Origin: Halochromatium glycolicum
Lineage (GTDB): Bacteria > Pseudomonadota > Gammaproteobacteria > Chromatiales > Chromatiaceae
Direction of reading: 5' to 3'
Length of the DNA stretch: 64,000 nt
Assembly: GCF_016584085.1 (NCBI RefSeq)
Contig: NZ_NRSJ01000009.1
Coordinates: 1-64,000 of the forward strand
Shown here: positions 39,203 to 48,451 of the stretch, piece after piece
Position numbering within the stretch: the first letter of the stretch is position 1
How the letters are laid out: every line of letters begins with the position of its first letter
Notes under the pieces: model-generated
Databases searched by the model: none
The model's input: the letters and a program-made list of their open reading frames with translations, nothing else
What the model was told of the DNA's origin: nothing
Made by a program: the position numbers and the translations under genes

Positions 39203-41139
39203 CAGAACGCCTGCCCGATGCCGATGTAGAGCTGTACCGGCGGGTCACCCTCGGACTGGGTCAATGGCGTTGCCAGATCCGCACGCACCGGGCCGACCGG
39301 GGTATGGAAGCGCAGGCCGAGCCCGGCGCCGACGGCAAGGTTGCCGACGCCCGGGAAGCCGTCCCGAGAGACGTCGCCGAGATCGACGAAGGCCGTGATC
39401 CCCCAGCGTTGCCCGAAACGTTGGCGCAGTTCCAGGCTGCCCTCGATCAGGGTATCACCACCGGCCGGTGAGCCATTGCGGGTGCGCGGACCGATCGACT
39501 GGAACGGGTACCCGCGGACCGAGCCACCGCCCCCGGCGTAGAAACGCCAGTCTGGCGGCACGGCGCTCGCTGAAGCGCCGAGGATACGGCCGATGGCTAT
39601 CCGTGCGGCGAGCACTCGGCGCCCGAGCAGCGGCGGGTCGGATGCGTCCGCCGCCGCGAGGCGGGACCCGGCGCTTCTCGATCCGGATAGGTCGAGATAG
39701 GTCGCCGCAGCCAGGCGGGCGCGGAGGAAGGCACTGCCATCCCCTTCGGGGACCGAGGTCGGCGTGAGCTGCGCGCTCAGGCGCAGGCCGCGCCGGGGGT
39801 CCAGCGGGTCGTCGGTGGAGTCGAAGGTCAGCGTCAGCGGCAGCGACAGGAGCCGAAAGTCCTGCGTCGGGCCGTCTTGGGCGACCTGCGACTGCTCCAG
39901 GCCGAGGCCGGCGCTGAGCGAGAGCCTTGGCGAGAAGCGCCGCTCGAAGAGGGCTGAGGTGAGTATCGCATCCCGCTCGTAGGCGTCGAGCCGCTCACGC
40001 ACGGCGCCGAGCCGAAGCTGAAGGTCCAGGTCGCGGCCTATGATGTCCGGTATCCGCAGTCCGATCTGGGCGGCGTCATTGATGTCCCCCAACGCCCCCG
40101 GTGCGATCCGGCTCAGCTCCAGATCGAAGGTGAGACGCTCGGCGCCGCCGAGCAGGTTGCGATGCGTCCAGCCTACGGACAGGCTGCCGCTCTGGTCGCT
40201 CGAATAGGCCCCGGCCAGGCGCAGCACGCGCGGCGGTCGTTCGACGACCTCGAGCCTGAGCGGCAGGCGCCCGCTGGCGTCTGCCTGCTCGGCAGTCGAC
40301 AGCCGCGCCGACGCCAGGGTCTCGCTCGCGATCAGGGACCGGCGGGCCGCCTCGAGGCGACTCGGGCTGAACGGCTCGCCAGGCTGCAGGCCGAGCCGGC
40401 GGCGCACATAGCCTTCGCGCAGGCGTTTCAGCCCGATGATCTCGATCTCGCCGAGCGGGAGACGCGCGCCGGTTTGAACGTCGAAGCTCAGGGTCATCGT
40501 GCGGGTGCGATGATCGACAAGCGCGGCGGGCGGTGGCACTTGCGCCAACGGATAGCCCAGCTCTTGGAGCGCCTGCAGCAGCGCCGTGCCGGCGGCGAGC
40601 ACCTGTGGCGCGAGGGCGGGATCACCCGGCTTCAGGTCGAGTGCCGCGCGCGCCGCGGCCGGCACCTCGCCTTGCAGACGCACCGCCTCGATGCGATACC
40701 TCGGGCCGGGGTCGATCTCGACCTCGATCTCGACTGCTTCCGCCCCGCCCGAGGCGAGCTGCTCGAGCCGAGCCGGCAGGGTCGGGTCAGCCAGGTCTTG
40801 GCCGGCGATCCGGATCACGATCAGGGCATCGTAGTAGCCGAAGCTGCGCAAGACGCGGTCGATGCGGGCGATGTCGTTCTCGGCGCGCGCGATCAACGCA
40901 AACGGGTTCAGGGGGCCATCCTCGCGCAGCGTCGAAAGCAGCGAGCCTTCACCGATGGCCCGATCGAGCCGCTCATCGGGCAACGCGGTGATCTTGACCC
41001 GGTAGTCTAGATGGTCGGGGCTGTGCTCGGCTGCAGTCACCTGGCGCGCGTCCGAGCGCGACACGTCGGCGAGTGCCGGAAGCGAGCAGAGACTGAGCAG
41101 GATCATGATGGCGAGCATAGGCGCATGCGCCAGTATCAC
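39202..41139 (-). CDS. tamA: outer-membrane translocation protein TamA
   Basis: A 645-residue Omp85-family protein: signal peptide (MILLSLCSLPALA), three POTRA domains (DYRVKITALPDERLDRAIG; RYRIEAVRLQGEVP; LPLGEIEIIGLKRLREGYV) and a 16-stranded barrel with the FYAGGGGSVRGYPFQSIGP loop-6 motif and a terminal Phe. It precedes tamB with a one-base overlap. pldA is divergent, 278 bp away. Confidence 0.95.
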   Translation of the reverse strand: MILAHAPMLAIMILLSLCSLPALADVSRSDARQVTAAEHSPDHLDYRVKITALPDERLDRAIGEGSLLSTLREDGPLNPFALIARAENDIARIDRVLRSFGYYDALIVIRIAGQDLADPTLPARLEQLASGGAEAVEIEVEIDPGPRYRIEAVRLQGEVPAAARAALDLKPGDPALAPQVLAAGTALLQALQELGYPLAQVPPPAALVDHRTRTMTLSFDVQTGARLPLGEIEIIGLKRLREGYVRRRLGLQPGEPFSPSRLEAARRSLIASETLASARLSTAEQADASGRLPLRLEVVERPPRVLRLAGAYSSDQSGSLSVGWTHRNLLGGAERLTFDLELSRIAPGALGDINDAAQIGLRIPDIIGRDLDLQLRLGAVRERLDAYERDAILTSALFERRFSPRLSLSAGLGLEQSQVAQDGPTQDFRLLSLPLTLTFDSTDDPLDPRRGLRLSAQLTPTSVPEGDGSAFLRARLAAATYLDLSGSRSAGSRLAAADASDPPLLGRRVLAARIAIGRILGASASAVPPDWRFYAGGGGSVRGYPFQSIGPRTRNGSPAGGDTLIEGSLELRQRFGQRWGITAFVDLGDVSRDGFPGVGNLAVGAGLGLRFHTPVGPVRADLATPLTQSEGDPPVQLYIGIGQAF

Positions 41140-41324
41140 GAGCCGTGCCGAGTCTGAATGAGCATTGCGAGAGAAGTGCTTAGCCGAAGACTCACCTCGG
41201 CGCTAGAATGGTCGGAAGGGTTGTAGACTGTTGCCGATGCGATAATCGGGTCGCATCCGATGCGGCGCTCGCGCGCCTGGAGCCGGACCGACCGATATCG
41301 ATCACGTTCGCATTGTGTCACCAA

Positions 41325-41360
41325 TCACCAGTGCGCAGGAGGTCACCAGTGCGCAGGAGG
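41325..41360. repeat. 18-bp direct duplication upstream of pldA
   Basis: TCACCAGTGCGCAGGAGG occurs twice in tandem, 57 bp before the pldA start, inside the tamA-pldA divergent promoter region. It may be a duplicated regulatory site or a slippage product. Confidence 0.8.
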
Positions 41361-41417
41361 CGATCCGTCTTGAGCCATTCCATCCGGCTACCTTGCTGTC
41401 AGTCGGCCCGAGGGGTC

Positions 41418-42500
41418 ATGCCGCTGCTGCTGTTGCTGCCTGCGCTGCTCACGGCCTCGCCGGTGGCGGTCAGCGCGGCGCCCGGCCTGCAATCCTGCGC
41501 AGCGATCAACGATGCTCAGCGACGGCTCGCCTGTTATGACCGGATCAGCGGACGTTCTCCGGCCTTGCCAGGGGCGCTATCCACGGGTTCAGAGCCTGCA
41601 GCCGCGTCCCGGCAGCCCATCTCGGCGCCGGCAGCCGTGAGCACCGGCGCCGATTTCGAGCGATCAGTCCCCGCCAGTGCGCCGGTGCCGGCCGCCATGT
41701 CGATGCTCGAGCGCGCCTGGAGCTTCAATCCGGATAGCGACCGCTACCTGATCAAGCTCTTCAATCCGAACTACCTGGCCCCGGTGCGCTATCAGAGCCG
41801 GACCAACGATCGGCCGTTCTCGCCGGTGTTCAGTGCGCTCGAGACCCCGGAGAGCGAGGTCGACAACATCGAGGCCGCCTTTCAGATCAGCTTCAAGACG
41901 CGGGTTTGGGCCAATGACGATCGGCGCTTCGGCCTTTGGTTCGCCTATACCCAGCAGAGCTTCTGGCAGGTCTACAACGATGAGAACTCGAGCCCGTTCC
42001 GCGATACGAACTATAAGCCCGAGCTGATGGTCGCCTGGCAGCCGCAGCTGTCCGTGGGCGGCTTCGAGCTCGGCCTGCTCGGTCTCGGTTACACCCATGA
42101 GTCCAACGGCCGCGCCGATCCGATCTCGCGCAGCTGGGATCGGCTCATCGCCCGGATCGGGCTCGAGAGGGGCGACTTCGCGCTGCTGCTGCGGCCCTGG
42201 ATCAGGATCGACGACGAGGGCTCCGATGAGGATAACCCCGACATCACCGACTACTATGGCTACGGGGATATCACCGCCGTCTACAAGTGGCGCGGCAACA
42301 GCTTCACACTGATGGCGCGCGGCAATCCTGGAGAGTCCAAGGGGGCGGTGCGTGCCACCTGGATGACGCCCAAGCTCGTCGGGCCGTTGCGCGGCTATCT
42401 GGTCGCCTTCAGCGGCTACGGCGCGACGATGATCGACTATAACTTCAAGCAGAATGCGGTATCGGTCGGGATCGCGCTGAACGATCTGCTCGACCGCTGA
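41418..42500 (+). CDS. pldA: outer-membrane phospholipase A1 (OMPLA)
   Basis: A 360-residue outer-membrane phospholipase. A signal peptide (LLLLPALLTASPVAVSA) is followed by a Ser/Ala/Pro linker and a 12-stranded barrel with the catalytic YTHESNGRADP motif (His about 227, Ser about 229) and the acid-side Asn in YKPELMVAWQ region strands. ATG 41418 has AGGGG upstream; the frame is open to 41208. The linker of about 80 residues is longer than in E. coli PldA. Confidence 0.9.
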   Translation: MPLLLLLPALLTASPVAVSAAPGLQSCAAINDAQRRLACYDRISGRSPALPGALSTGSEPAAASRQPISAPAAVSTGADFERSVPASAPVPAAMSMLERAWSFNPDSDRYLIKLFNPNYLAPVRYQSRTNDRPFSPVFSALETPESEVDNIEAAFQISFKTRVWANDDRRFGLWFAYTQQSFWQVYNDENSSPFRDTNYKPELMVAWQPQLSVGGFELGLLGLGYTHESNGRADPISRSWDRLIARIGLERGDFALLLRPWIRIDDEGSDEDNPDITDYYGYGDITAVYKWRGNSFTLMARGNPGESKGAVRATWMTPKLVGPLRGYLVAFSGYGATMIDYNFKQNAVSVGIALNDLLDR

Positions 42501-42652
42501 TTCAGCACCTGAGCGGAGAGGGCCCATTGTCGGCCGCCTTCCCAGGCCTGGATGGCACGGCGAGGCGCGCAGGGAACGAGCGCTTCAACCCGTCTGCTCG
42601 ATGAGCCGAGTACGGACGGCCATTGGTGATCTCGGGCGCCTGAGCAGGTCAG

Positions 42653-42708
42653 CCCTGAAGCCTGAACCCTGAACCCTGAACCCTGAGCCCTGAACCCTGA
42701 ACCCTGAA
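42653..42708. repeat. 7-bp tandem repeat (CCCTGAA), eight units
   Basis: Eight head-to-tail copies of CCCTGAA (two units with one change) between CAGGTCAGCC direct repeats, just upstream of the V-ATPase operon. Copy number could vary and alter promoter spacing. Not a telomere; the unit and the context are plain intergenic. Confidence 0.85.
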
Positions 42709-42743
42709 CAGGTCAGCCTAGCGTCGAGGAAAAACCGAAGCCC

Positions 42744-44114
42744 ATGTCCCAGAGCCTTGCCCGCTATTCGAACGTGGTCGCGATCGTCGGTGATCTGCTC
42801 AAGGTCTCGGTCCCGCCCGCGGCGGCCGCCGATACGCAGCCCGTCGCCTTCGGCGACCTGGGCCTGGTCGAGGACCCGGGCGGTTTCCAGTCGCTGGCGC
42901 GCGTGATCAAGCTCGAGCGCGAGCTCGTCTCGTTGCAGGTGTTCGGCGGCACCAAGGGGCTCACGACGCGTGCCTCGGTGCGGTTCTTCGGCTATCCGAT
43001 GCGTGCCACCTATTCGGCTAATGTGCTCGGGCGGGTGTTCCGGGGTGATGGCACGCCATTCGATACGGGCCCGAGCCTGTCGCAGGACCCGAAGATCGAG
43101 ATCGACGGCCCTTCCGCGAACCCGGCCCGGCGCCTGCTCGCCTCGAAGATGGTGCGCACCAACGTGCCGATGATCGATATCTTCAACTCGCTGGTCGAGA
43201 GTCAGAAGATCCCGATCTTCTCGGTCGCCGGCGAACCCTACAACGCCCTGCTCGCGCGCATCGGCATCCAGGCCGATGCGGATATCGTCGTCTTCGGCGG
43301 GCTCGGTCTGATCTTCGACGACTATCACTACTTCGTGCGCCGCTTCGAGGACGCGGGTGTCTTCGCGCGCACGGTGATGTTCGTGAATCTGGCCTCGGAC
43401 CCGGTGGTCGAGCGGCTGCTGGTGCCGGATATGGCGCTCGCCGTCGCCGAGCGCTTCGCGGTCGATGAGGGTAAGCGGGTGCTGGTACTGCTGACCGACA
43501 TGACCGCCTATGCCGACGCGATGAAGGAGGTCGGGATCGCGATGGAGGCGGTCCCGTCCAACCGCGGCTACATGGGCGACCTCTACTCCCAGCTCGCGCG
43601 CCGCTACGAGAAGGCAGCTGATTTCAAGGACGCCGGCTCGCTGACCATCCTCAGCGTGACTACGATGCCCGGCGGCGACGTGACGCATCCAGTGCCGGAC
43701 AATACCGGCTATATCACCGAGGGGCAGTTCTACCTGCACGACGGCATGCTCGATCCGTTCGGCTCGCTGTCGCGGCTGAAGCAGCACGTGATCGGCAAGG
43801 TCACGCGCGAGGACCACGGCCAGATCATGAACACGATGATCCGCTTCTATTCTGGGGCGCGCGACGCCGAGCAGAAGCAGGCGATGGCCTTCGATCTGTC
43901 TGAATTCGACCTCCGACTGCTGAGGTTCGGGAAGCTGTTCCGCGAGCGGTTCATGGACATCGATGTCAGCCTGCCGCTCGAGGAGGGGCTCGATCTCTGC
44001 TGGCAGACGCTCGCCGAATGCTTCGAGCGCGATGAACTGCTGATGAAGGAGAGCCTGGTCGATAAGTATCTACCCCAGCTTGAGCCGGACGACAGCATGC
44101 CGACGGCGGCCTGA
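42744..44114 (+). CDS. ntpB: V-type ATPase subunit B
   Basis: A 456-residue non-catalytic nucleotide subunit of the V1 head. Family text is clear (TNVPMIDIFNSLVESQKIP, FSVAGEPYNALLARIG, LTDMTAYADAMKEVG, SNRGYMGDLYSQLA), and the P-loop is absent as expected for B. First gene of the operon. The long minus-strand frame 42585-43817 opposite it is a shadow. Confidence 0.96.
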   Translation: MSQSLARYSNVVAIVGDLLKVSVPPAAAADTQPVAFGDLGLVEDPGGFQSLARVIKLERELVSLQVFGGTKGLTTRASVRFFGYPMRATYSANVLGRVFRGDGTPFDTGPSLSQDPKIEIDGPSANPARRLLASKMVRTNVPMIDIFNSLVESQKIPIFSVAGEPYNALLARIGIQADADIVVFGGLGLIFDDYHYFVRRFEDAGVFARTVMFVNLASDPVVERLLVPDMALAVAERFAVDEGKRVLVLLTDMTAYADAMKEVGIAMEAVPSNRGYMGDLYSQLARRYEKAADFKDAGSLTILSVTTMPGGDVTHPVPDNTGYITEGQFYLHDGMLDPFGSLSRLKQHVIGKVTREDHGQIMNTMIRFYSGARDAEQKQAMAFDLSEFDLRLLRFGKLFRERFMDIDVSLPLEEGLDLCWQTLAECFERDELLMKESLVDKYLPQLEPDDSMPTAA

Positions 44115-44117
44115 TTG

Positions 44118-44153
44118 GAGACCAGCCCAGAGACCAGCCCAGAGACCAGCCCA
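44118..44153. repeat. 12-bp tandem repeat in the ntpB-ntpD spacer
   Basis: Three copies of GAGACCAGCCCA, with looser copies to about 44180, between the B and D genes. It may affect mRNA structure between the two cistrons. Confidence 0.75.
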
Positions 44154-44190
44154 GAGAGCATCTCAGAGACCAACTCGGAGACCTGCAGCG

Positions 44191-44796
44191 ATGTCCCGTG
44201 TCAGCCTCAGCAAGGCCTCGCTCGCCAAGCAGAACCAGGCATTGCGCACCTACGAGCGGTTCCTGCCGTCGCTCGATCTGAAGCGCCGACAGCTCATGGC
44301 CGAGCGCGCCAAGGAGATGGCCGCTCGCGACGCGGCCCTTCGCCGCATCGATGCGCTGCGTGAGCGCGTGCGTGAGACCCTGCCGATGCTCGCCTACCAC
44401 GAGGTCGCGGTCGAGGATCTGGTGCGCGTGCGCGGGCTCCGACTGGGTGAGGAGAATCTTCTCGGGGTCCGGCTGCCGCGGCTGGATGGACTGGATCTGG
44501 AACGCGCGGACTATGGACTGCTGACCAAGCCGCACTGGGTCGATTCCCTGCTCGAGCTGCTCGCTGAGACGCTGCACCAGCGCGTGCTGGCGGACCTCTA
44601 CGAGCAGCGCATCGCTGAGCTCGATGCGGCCGTGCGTAAGGTCACGCAGCGCGTCAATCTGTTCGACAAGGTGCTGATCCCCCGCACCCGAGAGAACATC
44701 AAGCGCATCCGCGTCTACCTCTCCGATGCCGAGCGCGCGGCCATCGTGCGTTCGAAGATCGCGAAGAACAAGCGCTTGCGGGAGTCGCTGGCATGA
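44191..44796 (+). CDS. ntpD: V-type ATPase subunit D
   Basis: A 201-residue coiled-coil protein forming the central rotor stalk (SLSKASLAKQNQALRTYERF at the start, KVTQRVNLFDKVLIPRTREN at the end). ATG 44191 matches the family; the longer frame from 44080 is repeat-derived. It overlaps the next gene by 4 bp. Confidence 0.93.
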   Translation: MSRVSLSKASLAKQNQALRTYERFLPSLDLKRRQLMAERAKEMAARDAALRRIDALRERVRETLPMLAYHEVAVEDLVRVRGLRLGEENLLGVRLPRLDGLDLERADYGLLTKPHWVDSLLELLAETLHQRVLADLYEQRIAELDAAVRKVTQRVNLFDKVLIPRTRENIKRIRVYLSDAERAAIVRSKIAKNKRLRESLA

Positions 44797-46598
44797 GCAT
44801 CCAGAACCTCAATCGCTTGACCATCGCTGGCCTCACCAGCGACAAGCATGCCGTGCTCAACGCATTACAGGACCTGGGCTGCCTGCACCTGATCCCGCTG
44901 CGCCCGGCCCCCCGAGAGCCCGAAAAGGAGCCTACCGGGCACGCCGTCGAGACGGTGCAGGCCCTGCGCTACCTGCAGGACGTGCGGGACAAGCGCCGTC
45001 AGGTGCGCGATCCCGAGGGGTTCGACCTGGAGACGGTCGTGCGGGCCGTGCTCGAGAACCAACAGCGCCGGCGCGAGGTCAGCGATCGCCGCGATGCACT
45101 GGCCGAGCGTGCCGCCGAGCTCGAGCCCTGGGGCGATTTCGAGCTGCCCCCGGAGGCGGATCTGGCCGGGCGCAAGCTCTGGTTCTACATCCTGCCGCAG
45201 CGACAACTGCGTCAGCTCGAGACCCTCGAACTGCCCTGGCAGGTGGTGCATCGCGACAACCGCCAGGCCTGGGTCGTCGTGATCCATCCCGACGAGCCGC
45301 CGCGCGACGCGCTGCCGGTGCCGCGCACCCTGACCGGGGCACTGAGTCTGACCGAGGTGAAGCGGCGGCTCGAGGCGGCCGAGGTCGAGCTCGAGGCGGT
45401 CCAGGCCGAGCACCAGGCCTTGACGCGCTGGATCTACCTGATCTCCAGTCACCTCGCGGAGGCCGAGGATCAGGCCCAGCTGCGTCTGGCGCATGCGCAG
45501 ACGCACGACGAGGACAGCCTGTTCCTGGTCCAAGGCTGGGCGCCGGATGCGGCACTGGAAGCGGTGCAGGCGCTGACCGACAGGCGCGGACTGGCCCTGC
45601 TGGCAGAGCCGCCGGCGCCAGGGGATGCGCCGCCGACCTTGCTCGAGAATCCGCCCGCGATCGCAGCGGGTCAGGACCTGGTGGCCTTCTACCAGATGCC
45701 GGCCTATGACGCCTGGGACCCGTCGCGGGTGCTGTTCTTTTCGTTTGCCGCCTTCTTCGCAATGATCCTGTCCGACGCCGGCTATGCGCTGCTGCTCGGA
45801 CTGCTGCTGGTGCTGTATTGGGGCCGCCTCGGGCGCACTGAGGTCGGTCAGCGGATGCGGCTGCTCGCTGCGACGCTGGTCGGGACCTCGGTGGTCTGGG
45901 GCATGCTGGTCGGCAGTTACTTCGGCTTCGCGCCGAGCCCGGAGACCCTGCTCGGCCAGTTGCATCTGCTCGATATCAACGACTTCGAGATCATGATGCG
46001 CATCTCGGTCGCGATCGGCGTCGCCCATCTGGTCATGGCAAATCTGGAGATGGCCGTCGCGGCGCGCGGCCGCGCCGCCGGACGGGTCGCGCTCGGCTGG
46101 ATCGCGGCGATGCTCGGCGGCTTCGCCCTCTGGATTCTGCACGGTGCCGGCGCGCCGGAATGGCTCTCGATGACGGCCCAGGGGCTGTTGATACTGGGCT
46201 TGGCTGTCGTGCTCCTGCTCGGTAGCGACCGCCGCATCGATGGGCTCAAGGCCCTGGCCCTGCGCGCCTTCGATGGATTGAGCGCTCTGGTGCGGGTCAC
46301 GCAGGCGTTCGGCGATGTGCTCTCGTATCTCCGGCTCTTCGCGCTCGGGCTCGCGTCGGCCTCGATGGCGATGACCTTCAACGGGCTCGCGCGCGACACT
46401 GCCGCCGGGCTGCCCGGCATCGGCCTGCTGCTGGCGATCCTGATCCTGCTGGCGGGCCACACGCTGAACCTGCTGCTCGCGCTGATGAGCGGCGTGGTGC
46501 ATGGGCTGCGCCTGAACTTCATCGAGTTCTACAACTGGGCGCTGGCCGGCGAAGGCTACCCCTTCAAACCCTTCAAACGGACGGAGTTGCGTGAATGA
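44793..46598 (+). CDS. ntpI: V-type ATPase subunit I
   Basis: A 601-residue a-type subunit: a soluble N-terminal half of helices (to about 290) acting as stator, then about seven membrane helices (FFSFAAFFAMILSDAGYAL onward). The essential ion-path arginine is in DVLSYLRLFALGLAS (about residue 513). 4-bp overlaps with ntpD and ntpK show translational coupling. Confidence 0.94.
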   Translation: MSIQNLNRLTIAGLTSDKHAVLNALQDLGCLHLIPLRPAPREPEKEPTGHAVETVQALRYLQDVRDKRRQVRDPEGFDLETVVRAVLENQQRRREVSDRRDALAERAAELEPWGDFELPPEADLAGRKLWFYILPQRQLRQLETLELPWQVVHRDNRQAWVVVIHPDEPPRDALPVPRTLTGALSLTEVKRRLEAAEVELEAVQAEHQALTRWIYLISSHLAEAEDQAQLRLAHAQTHDEDSLFLVQGWAPDAALEAVQALTDRRGLALLAEPPAPGDAPPTLLENPPAIAAGQDLVAFYQMPAYDAWDPSRVLFFSFAAFFAMILSDAGYALLLGLLLVLYWGRLGRTEVGQRMRLLAATLVGTSVVWGMLVGSYFGFAPSPETLLGQLHLLDINDFEIMMRISVAIGVAHLVMANLEMAVAARGRAAGRVALGWIAAMLGGFALWILHGAGAPEWLSMTAQGLLILGLAVVLLLGSDRRIDGLKALALRAFDGLSALVRVTQAFGDVLSYLRLFALGLASASMAMTFNGLARDTAAGLPGIGLLLAILILLAGHTLNLLLALMSGVVHGLRLNFIEFYNWALAGEGYPFKPFKRTELRE

Positions 46599-47041
46599 AC
46601 GAGTTTGTCGTTGCAATGGGCTGGGCCGGCCTCTTCGCCCCGATGGCCCTCGGGGCCATGGGCAGCGTCATCGGCTGCGCCGTGGCCGGGCAATCGGCGA
46701 TCGGCGCGATGGTCGATACCGAGTCCGGTTACGGCCGTTACATTGGTGTCTCGGTCATGCCCTCGTCGCAGGTGATCTACGGCATCGTCATCATGTTCAG
46801 CCTGCAGCGCGAGGTGACCCCAGAGACGGCGCCGGCGCTGTTCGGTATCGGCCTGCTGGCCGGACTGGCGCTGCTCGTCTCGGCGATGCGCCAAGGGCAG
46901 GCTTGCGCCTCGGCCATCCATGCCAGCAAGACCAAGCCGGAGATCTTCGGCCTGTCCTTGGCCCCAGCCGCCATCGTCGAAGGCTTCGCGGTCTTCGCGT
47001 TCGTCTTTGCGCTCGTGCTGGCCGGAGGGATTCCAGGATGA
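46595..47041 (+). CDS. ntpK: V-type ATPase subunit K (proteolipid)
   Basis: A 148-residue, four-helix c-ring subunit (two fused hairpins). One ion-binding carboxylate, Glu129 in APAAIVEGFAVF, is in helix 4; the helix-2 position is not acidic, as in V-type rings. By alignment to Enterococcus hirae NtpK from memory, its sodium ligands correspond to Ser58 and Gln59 (PSSQVIYG), Tyr62, Gln100 (MRQGQAC) and Glu129. This points to Na+ rather than H+, as an inference. It overlaps ntpI and ntpE by 4 bp each. Confidence 0.93.
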   Translation: MNEFVVAMGWAGLFAPMALGAMGSVIGCAVAGQSAIGAMVDTESGYGRYIGVSVMPSSQVIYGIVIMFSLQREVTPETAPALFGIGLLAGLALLVSAMRQGQACASAIHASKTKPEIFGLSLAPAAIVEGFAVFAFVFALVLAGGIPG

Positions 47042-47751
47042 CTGATCCGGCCAAGCGCGATAGCAGCACAGCAAGCGGGCTCGCGTCCTCGGGGGTCGAG
47101 GCCCTGATCGAGCGGCTGCGCGATGAAGGGGTCCAGGTCGGCCGCAACGCCGCCGAGCGCATCGAGGCCGAGGCGCACCGTGAAGCGGCCCGCATCCTGC
47201 GCGAGGCCGAGGCGCGGGCGAAGACGATCCGCGAGACCGCCCGCGAGGAGGCCGACGCCCTCAGGAAGGGCGGTGAGGAGGCCTTGCGGCTGGCGATGCG
47301 CGACACCGTGCTGCGGCTCAAGGCGGACCTGGCCGATCGTTTCAGCGATGAGGTTAAGCGGCTGATCGCGGCCAAGATGGAGCAGGAGGCGTTCCTCGAG
47401 CGCCTGATCCTCGAGGTCGCGGCGCAGGCGCGGGCCGAGTCCGGTGTCGACGTCGGCCAGGCGGTCGAGGTGACGCTTCCGAAGGCCCTCGTGAGCCCGG
47501 AAGAGCTGCGGCGCAACCCGCTCGAGCTGCGCGAGGGCTCGCTGTCGCATTTCGTGCTCTCATTGGCCGGGAACGTCCTCGCTGAAGGCGTGACCTTCGG
47601 CGTATCGACCGATGAAGGCGAGCGGGGTATCCACCTCTCACTCGAGGGCCAGGAGGTCAAGATCGACCTGACCGACGAGACGGTCGCGGCGACACTGCTC
47701 GCGCATCTGCAACCCCGTTTCCGCGCCATCCTCGAAGGGATGGTGAAGTAG
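47038..47751 (+). CDS. ntpE: V-type ATPase subunit E
   Basis: A 237-residue peripheral-stalk subunit: a long N-terminal helix (AERIEAEAHREAARILREAE) and a C-terminal alpha/beta domain. ATG 47038 overlaps the ntpK stop. In the usual bacterial operon E comes first; here it follows K. Confidence 0.88.
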   Translation: MTDPAKRDSSTASGLASSGVEALIERLRDEGVQVGRNAAERIEAEAHREAARILREAEARAKTIRETAREEADALRKGGEEALRLAMRDTVLRLKADLADRFSDEVKRLIAAKMEQEAFLERLILEVAAQARAESGVDVGQAVEVTLPKALVSPEELRRNPLELREGSLSHFVLSLAGNVLAEGVTFGVSTDEGERGIHLSLEGQEVKIDLTDETVAATLLAHLQPRFRAILEGMVK

Positions 47752-47766
47752 AGGGGCGCAGCGACC

Positions 47767-48432
47767 GTGGCCCATCCCGATCGCTATGCGATGCTGCTGA
47801 CGGCGCTGCCGTATCACGGTCCGCTGTTCGGCGCGACGCAGACCCCGCTGTCGCGCTTCCGCCTCAATCAGCGCCTGTCGCTGCTGGGCGAGGACGAGGC
47901 GCGCTGTCTCCAAGATGCACGCCGCGTGATCGAATGGGCGCAGCAGCCCTCCGAGCGCACCGATGCCGAGACCGTCCGCGAGGCCCGGCGCCTGATCGAG
48001 CGCATCGACAATCGCTTCGTGCGCGATCTGGTCGTCTGGCGTCTGGAGTTGAGAACCCTGGTGGCCGCGCTGCGTCGCCGTCACCGCGGCGAGGACGTGC
48101 CGCGCGGGCGTGACTGGGGCTTTGGCCGCTGGGTCGGGCACCTCCAGCGCCATTGGCACGAGCCGGCCTTCGGGCTCGAGCGCGCGTTCCCCTGGCTGCC
48201 CGAGGCCGAGCGCCACCTGCGCACTGGTGCGGCGGTCGATCTCGAACGCCTGCTCCTCGGTGTGGTCTGGGACCGCCTCGAGCGGCTCAGCGACGGCCAC
48301 TATCTCGATTTCGAGGCGATCCTGATCTACGTTCTGCGCTGGGACCTGATTGCGCGCTGGACCAGTTACGACGGCGAGCGCGCGCTGCAACGCTTCGATG
48401 CGCTGCTCGAGCGCGCATTGGCCGACCTCTGA
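47767..48432 (+). CDS. DUF2764 protein, V-ATPase subunit C-like
   Basis: A 221-residue helical protein (LLTALPYHGPLFGATQTPLSR near the start, LRWDLIARWTSYDGERAL at the end) in the position held by DUF2764 between E and A in bacterial V-ATPase operons. DUF2764 is taken as a functional stand-in for the d/C rotor-collar subunit. GTG 47767 is the likely start, 15 bp after ntpE. Similarity is by context plus the LP.L motif, so the identity is moderately sure. Confidence 0.75.
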   Translation: MAHPDRYAMLLTALPYHGPLFGATQTPLSRFRLNQRLSLLGEDEARCLQDARRVIEWAQQPSERTDAETVREARRLIERIDNRFVRDLVVWRLELRTLVAALRRRHRGEDVPRGRDWGFGRWVGHLQRHWHEPAFGLERAFPWLPEAERHLRTGAAVDLERLLLGVVWDRLERLSDGHYLDFEAILIYVLRWDLIARWTSYDGERALQRFDALLERALADL

Positions 48433-48451
48433 TTCACAGGACCTATCCAAG

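Noticed and set aside
42585..43817. 410-codon minus frame opposite ntpB, and similar long frames opposite ntpI (44865-46616) and ntpA (48443-49879)
   Set aside because: All lie opposite well-identified V-ATPase genes and show only shadow composition.
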